A stretch of 64,000 nucleotides of DNA from Brasenia schreberi. Its lineage: Eukaryota; Streptophyta; Magnoliopsida; Nymphaeales; Cabombaceae. The notes beneath the pieces were generated by a model. That model ran no database searches, had not been told where the DNA came from, and worked only from the letters and a program-made list of their open reading frames with translations. This document shows, in pieces, positions 47,800-59,786 of this stretch; position 1 is the stretch's first letter; each line of letters starts with the position of its first letter. A program made the translations under genes and the position numbers. Location: assembly GCA_036023115.1 (NCBI GenBank), contig JAYKKT010000079.1, forward strand, positions 14,995,501 through 15,059,500, in the 5' to 3' direction.

Positions 47800-50700
47800 C
47801 ACCTACTGATGGACAATCATCCCAGGTTGGGCCACCACTAGGAGCCAAACTTTGTATCTCAAGACCCCTTGTTGAGGTTAACTTGGGCACAACAGATGCA
47901 TTTAGGCCAACTAAAACTAGGGCACTCCTACCATCGAATGTCCAAGAACAGTTGGTCGCCATGATAACGAAGTATACGCATTATTTTGAATGGGAATATC
48001 ACGATATTCCATGATTATTGCACGATCTCATTGAGTTCCAACTATTGCTGAAGCAAGGGGTTAAGACCCATAAACATCCAGCCTATAGATTTGACCAAGA
48101 ATTCTTGCTAGCGATTAAGTCCAAGATGGAGAGGCTCCTATCGGTAAAATTTATTCACCTGGCAAACTATGTGCAATGGTTATCCAATACGTTAAGAAAG
48201 AACGGTAAAATTTGGATTTGCACTGATTACTGCAATCTGAATTTGGCAATCCCAAAGGACGAATATGTCATGCCAATTGCCTTTATTTTAGTAGATCCAA
48301 CTGCTTATAACCAAATATTTGTCGCCTTGATGATGTTTCTAGGATGGTATTCTAGTGCTTGAGGGCCACTAGTATTTTTGAATGGCATTCGGACTAAAGA
48401 ATGTGGGCACGACCTACCAACATATAATGAACTATATCTTTCATGAACTTATCAAAAAGAACATGAAGGTATACATCGATAATGTGGTGGTCAAATCAGT
48501 GGATTGTACACAACATTTTGCCGACCAAGAATAAGCATTCCAATGGATGCGAGTGTACGATGAAAAGGAACCCGGCGAAATGTGCATTCGGAGTAAATGG
48601 TGGGAATTTCCTAGGCTTCTTGATCCATTAGAAGGATATTGAATAGGCAGCAACAAAGCTGGATCTATAATCGAAGCATGGTCCTCGATGAACAATTGGC
48701 AGTTGAGGAGCTTGCTTGGCCAAATTAACTATCTATAGAGTTTTTTTTGCTAACTCGGCTAGTAAGCTCAAGCACTCTATGGCTTTGCTAAGACTTGGTC
48801 AGATCTAGTATGGATCGTACATGGACGATAGTTGGAGTCGGCGGCTCTCCTAGGGTTACCTCATCAGGGATCCCTGGGGAAGAGGATCAAGTTGGCCCTT
48901 GCGAACAGCTTGATGCACTATCTCCCTTCAACCCTTTGAGCGAAATGTGGCAAAAGGAAGGAAAATCCATGGACCGACCCCATCGTCTCCACCCCGTAGG
49001 AACTACGAGATCACCCCAAGGACGCCTTCGGCATCCAGGGGTCACGGACCGACCATATACCCTGTTCAATAAGTGGAACGCATTAGCTGTCCGCTCTCTG
49101 GTTGGGCAGTAAGGGTCGGAGAAGGGCAATCACTCATTCTTAAAACCAGCATTCTTAAGACAAGACCAAAGAGGCGGGCGGAAAAAGGGGGAGAGCTCCC
49201 CGTTCCTGGTTCTCCTGTAGCTGGATACTCTGGAACCACAAGAATCCTTAGAATGGGATTGATTCCAACCCAGCACCTTTTGTTTTGAGAAGAGTTGCTC
49301 TTTGGAGAGCACAGTACGATGAAAGTTGTAAGCTGTGTTCCGGAGGGGGGGGTCGTTGGCCTCTATGGTAGAATCAGTCGTTAAGTAGACTGAGGAGAAG
49401 GTCAATAGAAGCCATTCGATGAGATCAAATGATGTTTGGCGAACCTACCTATGTTGGTGCCACCTATCGCTAGTATGCTAGTGAAACTCTACCTCTCAGC
49501 AACAAAAGAATCCATAGGATGTGTGCATGCTCAAGATGTTGATGGCAGCACTGAAAGAGCCATGTTCTATCTTAGCTGAATATTGAACAATGATGAGGTG
49601 AATTACTCGCCAGTTGGGAATACTATCTACTATTGAGACAGTTTTAGGTCATCTACAAAGTAGATATCGTGTCTAACCTATTGAACTGGCCTATTATACA
49701 AGGTTGGCTATTCAAGTGGGTCATCAACCTCCATCCATTCGATTTAACATACGTGCTTCTGAAAGCAATGAAAGAGCAAGCATTGGCCAATTTCTTGGCT
49801 CACCACCCACCAATGAATGTCAACGACTCATTTGAGTTAATAGAAGGGGTCATAGCCCTGTGCCATGGGTCATGACATACGGGGTCAGCAATGCGAAGGG
49901 TACAGGAATCAGCATCATCACGACCGGTCCAAAAAGCCAAAAGGTATGGATTGACATGATAACTACATCCGAATTAATGCACAACAACATCCGAATTAAT
50001 GAACAACCAGGCCAAATACGAAGCATTGATCACAGGGATTAGATGGCTCCTAACTCAACAAGCACAACACGTGCAGATATTCGGTGACTCTGAAGTGGTG
50101 ATTAAACAATTAATTAGAAACTACCAGTGCAAGGATCAGAAGTTGCATGAATATTCCAAAACGGTTAAGATCCTAACTAGGAAATTTGTTGAACCATCAG
50201 TGATATCCCTAGGGCCAAGAATGAAGAGGCTAACAACCTGGTTCAAGGAGCATCCGGTTATAGAATACAATCACTCCTACATCATCGTGGCGACCAACTA
50301 CTTTACGAAGTGCATAGAGGCGCACCCGGTGGTATTCATGAATAAGAACGATGTGATTAAGTTAAAAATAACCAGATCTTATTCAAGTTCGACATCCCAA
50401 AAACAATCACTATGAACCAAGGGATCATATTCAAAGGAGATAAGGTGATTGTACACTCGGGACTATGGGATCAGAATTGATCACTATGCGCCATATTATG
50501 CCTTAACTAGCAGTCAAGCAGAGCCACCAAGAAAATATTGATCGACATGATGAAGAAGTCGGTCGAAGATAAACCTAAACACTAGCACGAGACACTATCC
50601 TGGTTTTGTGGGCATAGTAGATTGCTGGTTTCTCATCATTCCAACTTACGTATGGGTAGGATGCAACCATACCTCTTGACATCATATTAAAACTGTTAAG

Positions 50701-50800
50701 GGTTGGTGGAAGGCAAAACGACAGATCGCCACTGAGACATAAGGCAAAATAAGGAAAAAGTTGTTAGGGCCTACAATAAGCACAAGGTTCAAAGAACTTT
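47800..50800 (+). pseudogene. Ty3/gypsy Tat-like pol relic (RT, RNase H, integrase)
   Basis: Plus-strand order: RPTKTRALLPSNVQEQLVAM (47910 on); RT with FIHLANYVQWLSNTLRKNGK, CTDYCNLNLAIPKDEYVMPI and YNQIF (48018-48362); further RT pieces across stops (VYIDNVVVKS-like near 48470, SLLGQINYL near 48712). After the plastid insert come PFDEIK, LPMLVPPIASMLVKLYLSAT and KAMKEQALANFLAHHPPM, the Tat-lineage ALADFLADHP block. RNase H follows (NNQAKYEALITGIRWLL, QIFGDSEVVIKQL) and then SYIIVATNYFTKCIEAHPV, an integrase piece joined directly to RNase H. Many stops. LTRs were not identified. It is the remains of a plus-strand gypsy element, broken by the insert at 48795-49384. Confidence 0.8.
48795..49384 (+). 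other. trnA-UGC (intron fragment): Plastid DNA insertion (NUPT): trnA-UGC intron
   Basis: This GC-rich block matches, from memory, the plastid trnA-UGC group II intron in the rrn16-trnI-trnA-rrn23 operon. Diagnostic stretches are TGGTCAGATCTAGTATGGAT, GGACCGACCCCATCGTCTCC, CCAAGGACGCCTTCGGCATC, the domain V-like GAGAGCACAGTACGATGAAA and CTCTATGGTAGAATCAGTC. Both tRNA exons are absent. Compared with the recalled plastid sequence it has small changes, including a short gap after GGAGGGGGGGG. It lies inside the Tat-like RT/RNase H frame, with pol similarity resuming on the far side, so it entered after the gypsy element. The 105-codon frame at 48795-49112 is not a gene. Confidence 0.88.
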
Positions 50801-51124
50801 CAAGTGGGCGATCTAGTTCGAAAGTCGTATTGCCACTAGGGATGAAAGACCCCGAGTTTGGCAAATAGTCAACCAATTATGAGGGTCCTTTTGTAATTAC
50901 AAAGTGCAGTGATAAGGGACCTATTGACTTGCCGATCCACACGATCACATCTTCAAAGACACACCTTCTATTTGGGAATGATAGTTTACCGCAACCAAAT
51001 GCTCGCTGTTCAAATACTAACTGAAGATCCTCGTACACATCATAGTGGCAAACACAAGCAAATATAGATGCATTTCACCTATGGGGTGACGCCGAGTTCA
51101 TCCACAAGGGTGGGTATTATGATG

Positions 51125-51298
51125 TAATAGGAGTGTTGTTGTTGGGCGAGACCTCCATATAGATGCATTGTGAGGGGTGGAAGGCCTTCTGACAGCAGCC
51201 TGTTCAATGAAAGTTGGCAACATAAAACCGTCAGTAGGTTGCATCATAGGGGAATCCAAAACACGGCCCATGATTGCCTGAGTTTACCTCCATGCAGC
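51125..51298. repeat. Direct repeat, copy 1
   Basis: It shares GTTGGGCGAGACCTCCAT, ATGCATTGTGAGGGGTGGAA, GGCCTTCTGACAGCAGCCTG and CCGTCAGTAGGTTGCATCAT with 52019-52216. Relative to copy 2 it lacks two short segments (about 13 and 17 bases). Confidence 0.88.
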
Positions 51299-52018
51299 GG
51301 TAGAATATCTGTCCTAAAATTTAGGAAATACCATGGGGGAAAGATGAAAAGGGTACCTACAACTAGAGATGGTAGATGAGATAAGTGAGTGAAGTAGAAG
51401 AAAGCGAAGTAAAAAGGCACATGAATGAGTGTGGCAGTGGAATTAGGTGCTAGGAATCCCCTTTAGTGAACTTTGGACACCTCCCACAAGAGCTGAATTT
51501 CCACCAAGGCCTCATCCACGTCCTCTTCGACCTTCTGCAACTTGGCTTGTTCCTGGAGCTCATGAACAAAGGGTGGTGAATGTCAAACCTAGCTTACCAA
51601 ATGAGCACACGCTCCTCAGCAAGCAACGACGATTGCTTGATCTGCTCGCTGTATTGAGCTTCAATCTCAACAAGTTGAACTGATGCATGCAACTTGCTTG
51701 AAGAGGCAAGACCTCGACGTCCAAGCTGCTAAGCTCAGAATGCAAGGGCCTCAACCATTATATGGAGCTCAGTAACGCGAGGGTTTTGTTTCCTCCTTGA
51801 GCTTCGTCAATTTTGTACCATGGGCAATAGACTCGAGTCACGTGGAGGTTGCATATCATCGATAGTAAAGCATCCACAACCTCAATGATGCACTCATCAG
51901 AAGGGATGTCATGGTAAAATAGGTTGTTAACAAACTCGAAATGCTTAGCTAGTAGATCATTTAGCCCAAGGAAGCCAGCGGCAACCAGGGCAAGAGCTAG
52001 CTGAGACAGTAGTGTTAG

Positions 52019-52216
52019 TAATAGGAGTGGTGTTGTTGGGCGAGACCTCCATGTAGATGCATTGTGAGGGGTGGAAGGCCTTCTGACAGCAGCCTGTTCA
52101 ATGAAAGTTCCTTCATTAAGGCAACATAAAAACCGTCAGTAGGTTGCATCATAGGGAATCCAAAACATGGCTCATGATTGCCTCATCAGCATATGCTACG
52201 AGTTTACCTCCAACTC
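52019..52216. repeat. Direct repeat, copy 2
   Basis: Partner of 51125-51298, about 890 bp away in the same orientation. Confidence 0.88.
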
Positions 52217-52980
52217 ACTATTGAGGGTAAGGCTCCACACCCAATACTTCGCCTTCTTTAGAAACTTCATGGAAGAATAGTGTTTTACGTGAGTACACTT
52301 TGCAGGGGATAGGGATCCAAGGCCAACAAAAACAACAAATGCAGACATCAGTTAAAATCAAGACAGGCCATTTTGGGGGGGTCACAAAGAAGATGCTTAC
52401 TGCGGTCGGTTGGTCCCTACATTGATGTCGCTACTGAAACACCAGCATTATTGGCCAAATATTGCGGCTTAGATGGGGGCAGAAGTGTTGGAAGTACAAT
52501 GTCAGTTTTTAGTTTATCTCAAATTCTTCTTCTGTTGCTTTTTCTTGCTGCGAGCAGGTCGAGTGGACCAAATGTTGGCAGGCCAATGAATGGGTAGTGT
52601 GATGCACCTGGACATCAATAAAGCTATTAGACAAATGTTTCATACCCTTCACCTCCAAAAGGTTCTTGACCTTAGACGGTTCCTCATGAATATCGTAAGG
52701 GAAGCTTAGAACTCTTTGTACTTAGGACTTCTTGCCAAACAAACCGAAGTGAGCAAGTCTTTTTGTATACGTTTAGGATCAATGGAGATTGATCTTGATA
52801 GCTCCTTCCACCACTCCACAAATTGGATGGTTAGGTCGGGTTTGGAATCCATAGAATGGAGATCTAGCAATCTCTTGGGGTCTCCAAAGGCCTACATCAA
52901 TAGATAGGTATCTTCCATAGAAGTCACTTTGCTCCTCTCATATGTTATGCTCGGTCGAAGGGGTGGAGGTATGTGTCAAC

Positions 52981-53416
52981 TGTGGTGATTTCCTTGCCTT
53001 ATTCCGGCTTTCTCCGAGCTTAAGATTCGTTGCCGTCGAGCTCTTCCAGCTATGCCTATAGCTAAAGATCAAGGTGATTCTGTTTTGGTTTTGAGGTTTC
53101 CTCACGGCGGATTTTTCCAGAGAAAGTTTCTGTGTGTTTGTATTTCTGTATATCTTTATATCTTTAATTGTATGTGCTGCTATGTATTTATAGAGCAGCA
53201 CATATAGAGCAATGCATGCTCCTCCTTTCCTGGTTTATACTGCTGGGCTTTCCTCTTCAGGAGCCTCTGTATCCAGACAGTTACCGTGATCTCTGGTAAC
53301 AGTCCGACTGTTACGATTTTGTTGCTATTATGGCCATCTTTCCTGTAACCGTAAACATGGGTAATGACTGGATGGTTTGTCCAGCCGTTACCGTGTTGGG
53401 TTGCTGTTATGGCCAT
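52981..53416 (-). repeat. 3' LTR of copia B
   Basis: Plus strand starts TGTGGTGATTTCC. The TATA box lies in the loop of an 11-bp perfect inverted repeat: TATGTGCTGCT (53171-53181) and AGCAGCACATA (53194-53204) around a 12-base loop. The outermost bases of U3 are deleted at the pol junction. Confidence 0.85.
53171..53204 (-). promoter_or_regulatory. TATA box inside an 11-bp hairpin, 3' LTR of copia B
   Basis: The arms pair perfectly over 11 bases. On the minus strand the 12-base loop reads CTATAAATACAT, one base different from the loop in copy D's 3' LTR, while the outer arm bases differ. In copy B's 5' LTR the hairpin is largely decayed (58462-58490). Confidence 0.75.
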
Positions 53417-56400
53417 CATTTGTTGGCATGTATGAGATAGATATTTTCTTTCTCATAACCATATCATGAACATAGTGGTATTTAACCATTATATGCTTGC
53501 TTTTTAAGCAATCAGCTCCACTCTTGATAAGAGTAATTGATGCGTTGTTATCACAGTGAATGACCACTGGTTTGTCGGTTATTTCTAACTTCAAATCACG
53601 TATGAAGCGACTTATCCAGACAACACTCGTTGCAGCCATACAACAAGCCACATACTCAGCTTCCTATGTATGCAATGCTACACAGTCCTATTTTTTATAT
53701 GTCTAAGAAACAACAACACCTCCAAATAAGAATATTTGTCCTAAGGTAGATTTGTTATCATCTTTACTTCCAACAAAGTCAACATCTAAGTATCCTACTA
53801 CTTTCAATTCATCTGCTTGAAAACATAGTTTCAAGCCTCTTGTTCCTTTTATATATCTTAAAATCCTTTTTACATCTATCCAATGATGCCAACCAGGATT
53901 ACATTAATATCTACTTACAAGACCAACAACAAAGTTAATATAAGGTCTTGTACATAACATAGCATACATCAAGCTACCCACTACTTGTGCATAAGGAACG
54001 TTAGGCTTATCGTCTCCTTCACTGGGATAATTAGCCTTACTTAGTTTAACCCCTTTTACAACAGGTGTAACAGTAGACTTGCATTCACCCATTTTGAACT
54101 TCTTGAGGATATAATCGATATCTCTCTCTTAAGTCACACATAAGAGTTTAGATTCTCTATCTCGAGAGATCTTTATACTCAGGATATAGGATGTTTCCCC
54201 CATATCCTTTATTAGCATTTTGAAAGGTCAAATACCATTGGCGAGGTGACTGTTTCAGGCCATATAGAGATTTTCTCAACCTATATACTTTATCTTCTTG
54301 GTCTTTAACTATAAATCTTTCGGGCTACTGCATGTATATGATTTCATCTAAATCTTCATTTAGAAAAGTTGTCTTTACATCTAACTGATGTAAGTCCAAA
54401 TCATAATATACAGATATTGCTAGGATTATCCTTATGGATGCAAATTTCGTAACTGGAGAATATGTTTCAGCATAATTTATCTCATCTTTTTATGAAAAAC
54501 CCTTTACAACCAACCTCGCTTTAAACTTTTCGATTGAACCATGGACCTTGTATTTCTTTTTCAGAACTCATTTATAACTTATATCTTTCTTTTCTTTTAA
54601 TAAATCAGTCAATTCCCAGACTTGGTTTTTCCCAATGGATTCAATTTTCTCATCCATGGCTTTCTCCCAGTCTGTTGCTTTCGATGAGTTCATAGCTTGC
54701 TGATAAGTCAAGTTATCAGTCAACTCATCTAAATCCACCAAATTATACACTTCTTCTGCAACATAAGTATGATAATCCTTTAAGTAGGACAGAGTAGCCC
54801 TAGGTCTTTTATGTCCACTTAAGGTTTTGGTTGTTTCAGGAAGATCTTCTATGGGTTCTAATGATGATTAATCTAGGTCTAATAGATCATTAGTATATTC
54901 ATCATTATTTTTCAAGATGTCATTCTTAGTATCTTCTAAGAATTCAACATCTCTGCTTTCTATCAGTTTGTGGTCCTTATAATAAAACCGATATCCTTTT
55001 GAACCTTTAGGATATCCAATGAATATACATCTCAAGGACCTACTGTATAGTTTGTCTCTAGACTGATCAAGAATCTTTATATGTGTAATAGATCTCCACC
55101 TCCTGACATGACCTAGGTTGGGTTTTCTTGCAAACCACATCTCATATGGTGTAGTGAATACAACTTTACATGGTGCTCTATTGAGTATATATACCGTTGT
55201 ACTTACTGCTTCTTTCCAAAATATCTTTCGTAGAGAGGCATCAATCAACATTGACCTTGTCATATTTAGCAAGGTTTTATTATATCTTTCAGCTATACCA
55301 TTTTGTTGAGGTGTCCTATGCATTGTGTTTCACTTTGTAATACCAAAGTCTTTACAAAATTCAAGAAATTCTGTAGAAGTATATTCACCACCTCTATCTA
55401 ATCTTAAGACTTTGATTGAATGCCCCAGTTATTTTTCAACTTCCTACTTATATTCTTTAAAAGCTTCTAGTGCCTCAAATTTATGTGCCAAGAGACATAA
55501 ATACGTATATCTCGAGTAATCATCGATAAAGGTTATAAAAGAAACCATTCAACAATGTGACCTTATTCTAAATGGTCCATACAAATTCATGTGAATGACG
55601 TCCAACAGGGTTGTTGCTCTTGTTGACTCTTTGAAAAAAACTCTCCTAGTAATTTTTACTTGTATACAAGCTTCGCACTTGTTTAAAGTATTTTCGTCAA
55701 ATATAGTCAGTAAGTCAAAGTTGGATTTTTCCAAACTTATATGCCCAAAGCGTTTATGCCATACATTCATATCAACATTAAAGACACAGTCAATATAAAC
55801 AAAAGGATTTTCATTTTCATTATCATTTAATTTGAACAATCCATGTCCCACATCAAACTCTCCAAAGAATAATATTCTTCCATGTTTTCCCATAATAACC
55901 TTGCTAGAAATAAACCTGACCTCAAAACCTTTCTTTACTAAGGCAGGGACCGAGACCAGATTGCGTCTTATTTATGGCACAATTAATACATCAATCAGTA
56001 CAACCGGTTTGTCTTATACAAAGATTTTAAAGAACCAAGTACCTAAAACATCTGAGAATGTGTTGTTTCTTATGTACACCCGATGTTCTCCTGGTTTGTA
56101 TTCCTTTACATTTATTACTCCTTCCTTGGTTTTTGAGATATATCTGGTAGCTTTAGAGTCGATCCACCAACTTGTCACTGGGCGGTCCATATACAAACAT
56201 TCTGATATCATGCAGATTATGTCTTGCTTCTCTTATTGTTCACGATGTGGGTTGTTTTTTCTACCTTTCTTATTGCGGCAATCCCTCTAATAGTGTCTCA
56301 CTTTCCATAACTAAAACACTTGACCCGAGAAGTATTTTTCTGTGTTTTCTTAAAATGTTGACCACCCTTGTTATTTTTGCCAAACATTTTGTTTGGTTTA

Positions 56401-57043
56401 TTTTTCTTTTGGTTGGATTTCGAGTTAGACCCTATCTCATCTTGTATCACTAACAACTTTTCTTTCTTGTTTTTGTTCATATGTTCTTGCTCTATTACTA
56501 GTTTCAAAGGTAATTCAGAAAAGGTTAATTTTTTACCCTAACCTAAGGGTAGTGGTGACCATTACTAACATGTGATATTTGTATCGATTCTGGGATGATT
56601 GACTTTGCTACAACTGGGTCTCTAGCCATTACTGACATGTGATTTATATATTCTACTGCGTTATCTCCTTCTTTCATTTTAAAAGAATTGTATTTCTGTA
56701 GTAGCAACTGTACATATAGTTTGGCAGTTGTGTCATATTTGGTTGTTATTGAGTCAAACAGCTTTTTTACTGTCTCGTATTCTTTGAAGACCCTAATTAA
56801 GTCATCCTCTATGTATGTCAACATGACAATTATTGCTATTGTGTCATCTTTTAAAAATGTTTTATACATTTCTATCAGTTGCTCAGTTGCATCTGGTGGT
56901 GGCGGATGCATAGTTTCCTTTAATATGTACTCAATACCTTCAAGTGTTCAAAGAAGTGGGATTCTTCTCTTTCATATTTGAAAGTTCCGACCATTTAACT
57001 TTTTGGTTTTTGCCAATTCCGACACAGATATTCGTGAGTTCAT
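53417..57043 (-). pseudogene. copia B gag-pol, heavily damaged
   Basis: Start ATG at 57041-57043 (MNSRISVSELAKTKKLNG). Gag continues at 56543-56911; the zinc knuckle is damaged (CFSYGK). Protease reads WWIDSKATRYISKTKEG at 56014-56211, with the active-site Gly now Lys. Pre-integrase is at 55549-55893. The integrase first catalytic position is Asn (HMNLYGPF); the later D (LRLDRGGEY) and E ([10 protein letters not shown]) remain. RT loses about 180 bases including YVDD near 54213. RNase H keeps CDNNASITLIKSG but ends in MPTND and then runs into LTR sequence, so the ADPLTKG tail is absent. Stops and frameshifts occur elsewhere. Confidence 0.9.
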
Positions 57044-58272
57044 TTTTATATGTTTGACAATTATAACAATTAGACAGTCTAAAATGGAAACAACAAATTA
57101 GCAGCAAAACACACATACTAGGAATCTATTTAGAACGATGCAGAATATCATAAAAATGAGCTGCAAATAACTCATTTCTAATATATAAACAACCTGGGAT
57201 AAATTTATAATTTTTTCAAAAAAATTCTGCCTTTAATAATTTCCAAAAATACCAGGGGTAAAACTATAATTTTAACTATCTATCCGCTTTTGTAATTTTT
57301 TGAAATGCCCAAAGGACAGACCCATAAAATTACTTTTTGTATTTCTGTAAAATTCGTAACTAATCGTGGGTAAATCTGTAATTTTATCCCTCAATACAAA
57401 TATGGAATTTTTTCATCAGGACAGGGACAAATCTGTCTTTTCACATAGTGGCAGTGTTTTAATATTTTGAACTAGAAAGGTCAGTAATGTAAAATAACAG
57501 CCCAGTATTGGAGGGTAAAACTGACTTTCTACCTGGTAAAGGCAAAACCGTCAATTTTGTCATGTGGCAATTTCATAATATCTGAAAATCGACTGGGGTA
57601 GAACAAACTTTTTAGTCCGCTATCCGAGGCGATTTCTAGGAAACCGTTGGCGGTTTCAAAAAATTGTTGGTTTCAGCCCACGGTTTTTTGAAACCGCCTA
57701 GCAGTTTTCAAGGGGTATAAAACCATGGAGGAGAGAGAGAGAGACGTAGTTTGAGAGAGAGAGAGAGAAGCGGCCAGAGTTCTTCCTCCTGGCCTACGAC
57801 CCTTTGTGATGTCGGTGGCCTTTTGTTGCATTTTTCTGTCTTCTGTGGCTCTTTTCAGCCTTTCGGCCTGCGATCGTCTGTGGCGCTTTTCAGCCTTTCA
57901 GCCTGCGGTCCTTTATAGTGGTTTTCGTCCTTTCGATCGTTCCGTTTCCTGACCCTTGGCTACTCGCGACCCTGGCCACTGTTTTACTGCGAGTGCCCTT
58001 TTGCCACTTGCGACCTTTTCCGCAGATGTTGTAGGTGTCCTTTACCTTTGGCCAACCGCGGCGTTTGCCGCAACTGTTCTTCCTTTCTCCTCCCCCTTTT
58101 TTTTGTGTGTGTTTTGGCCGATCTCTGCCCTGTCTTGACTCAAATAGGGTTTACCGTCTGCCATGTCACAACTTTGACAAAGCTCCCAGAGAGAGAAAAA
58201 AACAGGAAGCTCTCTCTTCTTCCATGTTTTTTTTTGTTTTTGTTTTTCTCAACATTAATGGCATACCTATTT
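57044..58272 (-). other. Leader of copia B
   Basis: 1.2 kb. It shares with A's leader the GAAACCGTTGGCGG-type words (57625-57710) and a GA run (57731-57768). It has a repeat built on CTTTTCAGCCTTTC (57848-57915). Frames of 60-122 codons (57956-58416) are pyrimidine-rich and not genes. The priming site is degenerate (TAGGTATGCC near 58261-58270, minus). Confidence 0.7.
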
Positions 58273-58700
58273 TGCAGGGTCAAGAACGAGGCCTTGATAC
58301 CGGCTTTCTTTGAGCTTCAAGTTCGTTGCCATCGAGCTCTTCCAGGTATGCCTGCAGCGAAAGATCAAGGTGATTCTGTTTTGGTTTTGAGGTTTCCTCA
58401 CAGCGGATTTTTTTAGGGAAAGTTCTCTATGTGTCTGTATTTCTGTATATCTGTAAATGTATGCCTGCTATGTATTTATAGAGCAACGCGTGCTCCTCCT
58501 TTTCCAGTTTATCCTGCTAGGCTTTACTCTTCAAGAGCCTTTGTATCCGGATAGTTACCGTGATCTCCAGTAACAGTCCAACTGTTATGATTTTGTTGTT
58601 GTTATGGCTATCTTTCCTTTAACCGTGAACACGGGTAACGGCTGGATGGTCAGTCCAACCGTTACCATGCTGGATTGCCGAGAATGACCATAGCCTAACA
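58273..58700 (-). repeat. 5' LTR of copia B
   Basis: 428 bp. The plus strand ends AGCCTAACA at 58700, followed by TCAAC. It pairs with 52981-53416. Strong divergence from the 3' LTR marks an old insertion. Confidence 0.85.
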
Positions 58701-58705
58701 TCAAC

Positions 58706-59786
58706 AATCTCGAATTGTTGAGCAAAGCAAGAAAGATGGCTTGGACCAATGCAAGAGATCCCAGGGCAATAGGATGTAAGGCCAAGTTGAGAGACTTGTA
58801 CATATCGAGAATCTCTTCCATGACCATCTTCTTTTCGCAACTTATGTCATCAAAAAGAGAAAATAAACTAGAATGGGTCATGGGGGTGAAAATCCCTCAA
58901 AGAATGGCATGGGGTAGACCATGGGAGCCAAATCTAAGAAAATACAGATGAATCCAACATTCCTAAGAAAAGAGGGGAGAGAAATAGTTTTGTCGGGTAT
59001 AATGACGGCGACATAAGGAGAGTAAGACTTTAACAATTTCTAGAACCGAGTTGCAAATAAATTATTAGCAAAGTAAATAGAGTAGAAAGGCAAAATGCAG
59101 TGCTTCAATTACCTCTCCTTTCATTTGCATGTGCATGCTTATAACTGATGACGCAAACATATGCTTCGGAAATAAGATCACGTAAATTTTCTAAAAAAGG
59201 ACGTGTAATGCTTCAACATTTTATAATGAATTTTCAAAAAGATGTGATGCTTCAATATTTTTCTAAAGGTCATAGGACTTATATGTTACCTCCCAAAATT
59301 TTGCCCTATAAATAGGCAAAATGTGGACATGGATTCTGAGGACTATAATAGGTAAAATGGAAGAGCTCTAAATGCTGAATGTAGAACTCATTAAATCGGG
59401 TATGTGACTAGTTGGTCTACTAAGGGCACTGCGAGAACAATACAAAAGCACCTCGGTCCAGTCCTCCAACACGTTCGTGTTGTGGCCAACAATCCAGATA
59501 CCAAGCCACTTCGCTAATATGGATGGTACCCTATGCGTGTTCGATTCACCCAAAATTGTGCACATGGAGCATATGTGTTCCTCCCGTAGTTATAAACTGT
59601 GAGTATTGTATAAAACGAAGAGTTTGAGAAAGAGAGGATTGCCTTACTGCACTCAGAGCATTAGCTGAACGGCAATGGGCCTTGGCATTGATGTTGTTGA
59701 TGGGAGTTCGGCTCCCATTGGATGCATGTGTGGGTGTGGGTGTGTGTTAGGCTTCGGCCTCCTCTTGTAACCAAAAAAAGATGTCT
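58706..59786. other. Spacer between copia B and C
   Basis: No recognised gene. The end (about 59680-59786) has CCCATTGGATGCATGTGTGG, GTGGGTGTGTGTTAGGCTTC and a CTTGTAACCAAAAAAAG end, which looks like the poly(A) end of a non-LTR element (LINE or SINE). That would explain the abrupt end of the C LTR. Confidence 0.4.

Larger units (their letters stand above)
50801..52975. other. Region between the Tat-like pol and copia B
   Basis: No recognised gene. It may be the 3' part of the gypsy element. A duplicated segment of about 170-200 bp is listed separately. It ends at the target site of copia B. Confidence 0.4.
52981..58700 (-). mobile_element. Ty1/copia retrotransposon, copy B
   Basis: Minus orientation, 5.7 kb, flanked by a perfect TCAAC duplication (52976-52980 and 58701-58705). 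LTRs are 52981-53416 (3', missing its first bases) and 58273-58700 (5'). Gag-pol runs from 57043 to about 53417 with many lesions. Two deletions stand out: one removes the RT YVDD core near 54213, the other fuses the RNase H end directly to the LTR near 53417. Same family as A, C and D. Confidence 0.9.

Noticed and set aside
48795..49112. 105-codon frame with [14 protein letters not shown] start
   Set aside because: Lies in plastid intron DNA, which is not protein-coding.
57956..58416. Frames of 60-122 codons in the copia B leader
   Set aside because: Pyrimidine-rich untranslated leader and LTR; no motif.
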